Shown: piece after piece, positions 61,570-64,000 of the stretch | Position numbering within the stretch: the stretch's first letter is position 1 | Layout: the number at the start of each line of letters is the position of its first letter | Assembly: GCF_020085105.1 (NCBI RefSeq) | Contig: NC_058052.1 | Location: forward strand, 12,567,233-12,631,232 | From: Siniperca chuatsi | Taxonomy: Eukaryota; Chordata; Actinopteri; Centrarchiformes; Sinipercidae | DNA length: 64,000 nt | Direction: 5' to 3' | Translations under genes and position numbers: made by a program | Notes under the pieces: generated by a model | Told to the model about the DNA's origin: nothing | What the model saw: the letters and a program-made list of their open reading frames with translations, nothing else | The model's database searches: none

Positions 61570-64000
61570 CTGTGTCGGCTGTGTCTGTTTCGTTTCAGAG
61601 ACCTATGTGAAATTACCACAGGATAGAAGGATCTGGGCTCCAAGTATGGACAGGAATAGAAATAGCAGCACTATGTTAAGTCCACAAGGGGGAGTTAGTG
61701 ACAGCAGAGGGTGCCCGGCTGTTTTTATGTGTAATCTGCTGCTGCTCTCATTTTCCTTTGCAGCAGGTGGCGCATGTCGGCATGTGTAGAACTGGTCTGA
61801 TAATCACCAAACAGTGCCCCCTTGTGGAGAATCTGCAGCCTGCTAAATGTGAATGAATGAGTTTGGGAATTTTGGGGTTTGTGAGTGAGTTACATGCCTG
61901 TTCACATGTAAAAAACAATATTGAATAAAAAAGAGGTGAGAGAGCATCCCCTCTGCTGGAAATGAAACATTCTGCAAATAGCATTTGCTGTCTCCAGAGA
62001 CACCAACTAAAACGTTCCAAGTTTGGCACGTTGCCAGCTAAAGCACACTTACACTTTAGGACATCACATCTTCTCATGCCCCACCCTTTCTCTCCTTTAT
62101 TTGCTATTAATTTGTACCCACACATAAACACGTAAGTATTGTACAATTGTCAGTAGACACAATAAGGCTGTCAGTCAGGAGTGTATCAGGGCAGAACAGG
62201 ACTATCCCCAGAAGGTCTACACACCGGACGGACATGTACCCGCAGCTTCTTGTCATTAATATTGCTATTTGATCTTTTTGCATCATTAATATGCATGCAG
62301 GAAACTACCTGCGCCTGAGCTGTGAGGATTTTAAAAAAAATATCCTGCAACCGGAATGATTTTTATCTCCGTGCTGAAAGTGAGAATGTGCATGTACACT
62401 GAATCTAAAGCTATTCTATAAGGAATCCACATGTGGCTTTAGTTGCACAAATAATGCAAGACACTCATTCCAGCAAAGCCCAAGAATAACACACACTGCA
62501 GAATCGCCCAGGAGTATATTTGTGTAATGCTTGTGTCAGGTTTTACAACAAATACATTGTTGCAACTTTGGCTCCTCATACGCTAGTGGTCCAGGGACTC
62601 AGGGGTCATCCAGGACAGGGGGTGGGTTGGGCTGAACTGAGGCGACAACTGGCATCTACCCTATAGCACCGCTTTCTGGTGGTGGAGCAATTCTATTTAT
62701 ATCCTGACACACACACTGGGACGATGGGAATGCAGTAGGCCTCAAGCACAAACATTTCCCACTGCCAACTCTGTAACTGCACTCATTTGCCACTGCAAAC
62801 ATGATGCTTTCATTTTGCTGGAGTAAAAAGAAGTGTTGAATATAATTTTCTAAATGATGTGTGAGCGAATGATAGATTTACTTTCATTAATATACCCAAG
62901 AAATAACTCAAATGAAATATAGAATTGTGCATATGAGATTGTGGTCGTGCATGGCAGGCATATATATGTACAGACAAAACGCACACAGCAAACACTTAAC
63001 CCAAGTTAACTCTGTCTTGAATGTATAAGAGGTGAGACAAACTGACAGGAGCAGAAGAAGGGAGGCGAGAAGAGAAGGAGGGGGCGAATGGATGCTGCAG
63101 CCATAGGCATTCTCTCATTTGCAGCCATTCTGCAGTGTACGGTGTTTTGAGAACATCAGGACTCACAGTTAGCTCCCCTCATGTTTCATGCAAAGAAGGC
63201 ACAGGTGCTGGAAGACAAACATGAATACACGAAAAGAGGCTATTGTTTTACCAAGAGTTTAGACTTCTGACGAAAGCAATCACAGGTTGAAACATCATCA
63301 GTCATGCTGAAACATATGAAGCAACTCTTGGGAATGCAGCAGCACATTGTTCTGTCTTTTCCACTTTGTCATCCCACTAAAGCTGACATCCGGGTTAATC
63401 AGATCTGATATCCAGCTGAGCAAGCTTCTGAAAAAGCTGAGAAAATGTTGTGGCCACGAATTGGACGGCAAAAAGCAAATAGCCATGTGCCTTTGACCAA
63501 CACAGTTTGTATCAAAACATAAACACACGAGGGAACAATACTGCTAATTAAATTGTCATGTCAGTTGTCTTACTCTGTCAAAGTGCCTTTACAATGACCT
63601 CAAAATGGCTGTATTCGCGAGATCTCATCCTCTTTGAGTCTTCACACCCCACAACTCAACGAAAATAATTGGTTATAAATATTCAAAAGAAGCAAACCTT
63701 TCAAGTGGCCAATGTCAGACAACCTTCAGGACTTGGATGGTTTTCCCTCGCCAACACGGGGTGATTAGTTAACTCCAAATCCCTTTTGGCAAATTGGGCA
63801 ACAAAAATGCAAAGCAGACATTTATAACAGGAGAGGTGTATTTTGTCTAAGACACAAAAAGCGAGAGGCTTTACATGTAAAGAACAGTGGACAGATTTTC
63901 AATCTAATAAAGGAATAATGCTTTAATATAGCATGGAAATATGTATATAAGAAATAAAGAGCTATATGATAGTTTCCATTTTAATGACATCCAGTGCATT
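61570..64000. other. Intergenic, no gene recognised
   Basis: The longest ORF (61748-62146, minus strand, 132 aa) has no recognisable domain or codon pattern. No structured repeat was recognised. Confidence 0.4.

Noticed and set aside
61748..62146. 132-codon minus-strand ORF
   Set aside because: No recognisable motif; cysteine-rich by chance composition. Not supported as a gene.
1..64000. CRISPR arrays, tRNA or rRNA genes, virus-like gag/pol/env sets
   Set aside because: None seen. Spaced direct repeats of CRISPR type, cloverleaf boxes and LTR pairs were looked for by eye only, so a degenerate tRNA-derived SINE could have been missed.

Overview
This window is a stretch of teleost fish nuclear DNA. 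It is AT-rich, with spliced genes, GT-AG introns and many repeats of kinds common in fish genomes (Tc1, L2-type LINE, Penelope-like, hAT and TTAA-flanked palindromic elements). No bacterial operon, CRISPR array, phage or virus sequence was seen. Homology calls rest on reading the translations against remembered protein families; no search was run.

Three protein-coding genes can be assembled exon by exon with consistent reading frames. (1) agpat4, + strand, 17510-20419: 8 coding exons, 377 codons, a lysophosphatidic acid acyltransferase. (2) map3k4 (MEKK4), - strand, 45456 down to 25457: 27 coding exons, 1588 codons, a stress-pathway MAP kinase kinase kinase with its kinase domain at the C-terminus. 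(3) kcnk1 (TWIK-1), + strand, 49116-54718: 3 coding exons, 335 codons, a two-pore-domain potassium channel. agpat4 and map3k4 are convergent (tail to tail). map3k4 and kcnk1 are divergent, with about 3.7 kb between start codons. The agpat4-map3k4 neighbourhood is also found in mammals. kcnk1 lies on a different chromosome in human, so its position here is a fish-side arrangement.

The most informative structure is a decayed tandem duplication between agpat4 and map3k4. The left unit holds the working agpat4 followed by a ruined copy of the map3k4 3' end (about 20800-21672). The right unit holds a ruined agpat4 (about 22180-24330, with lost start codon, lost splice sites and missing middle exons) followed by the working map3k4 3' end. 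Each unit therefore kept one gene and lost the other.

Layout. 1-14500: gene-poor, with two TTAA-flanked palindromic MITE-like elements (1060-1468, 11882-12274), a Penelope-like fragment with a GIY-YIG endonuclease (6172-6880), an L2 LINE 3' end (7015-7858) and a nested repeat with a long hairpin (7862-9340). 14500-15060: CpG-bearing stretch, possible agpat4 first exon. 15568-17207: a nearly whole but mutated Tc1 element. 17510-27000: agpat4 and the duplication. 24570-45460: map3k4, with a BED-finger hAT remnant in one intron. 45460-49115: map3k4/kcnk1 divergent region with LINE pieces. 49116-57510: kcnk1. 58277-58431: a short Penelope-like terminus with a 13-bp target duplication. 59290-61560: an antisense L2-type LINE. 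61570-64000: no gene recognised.
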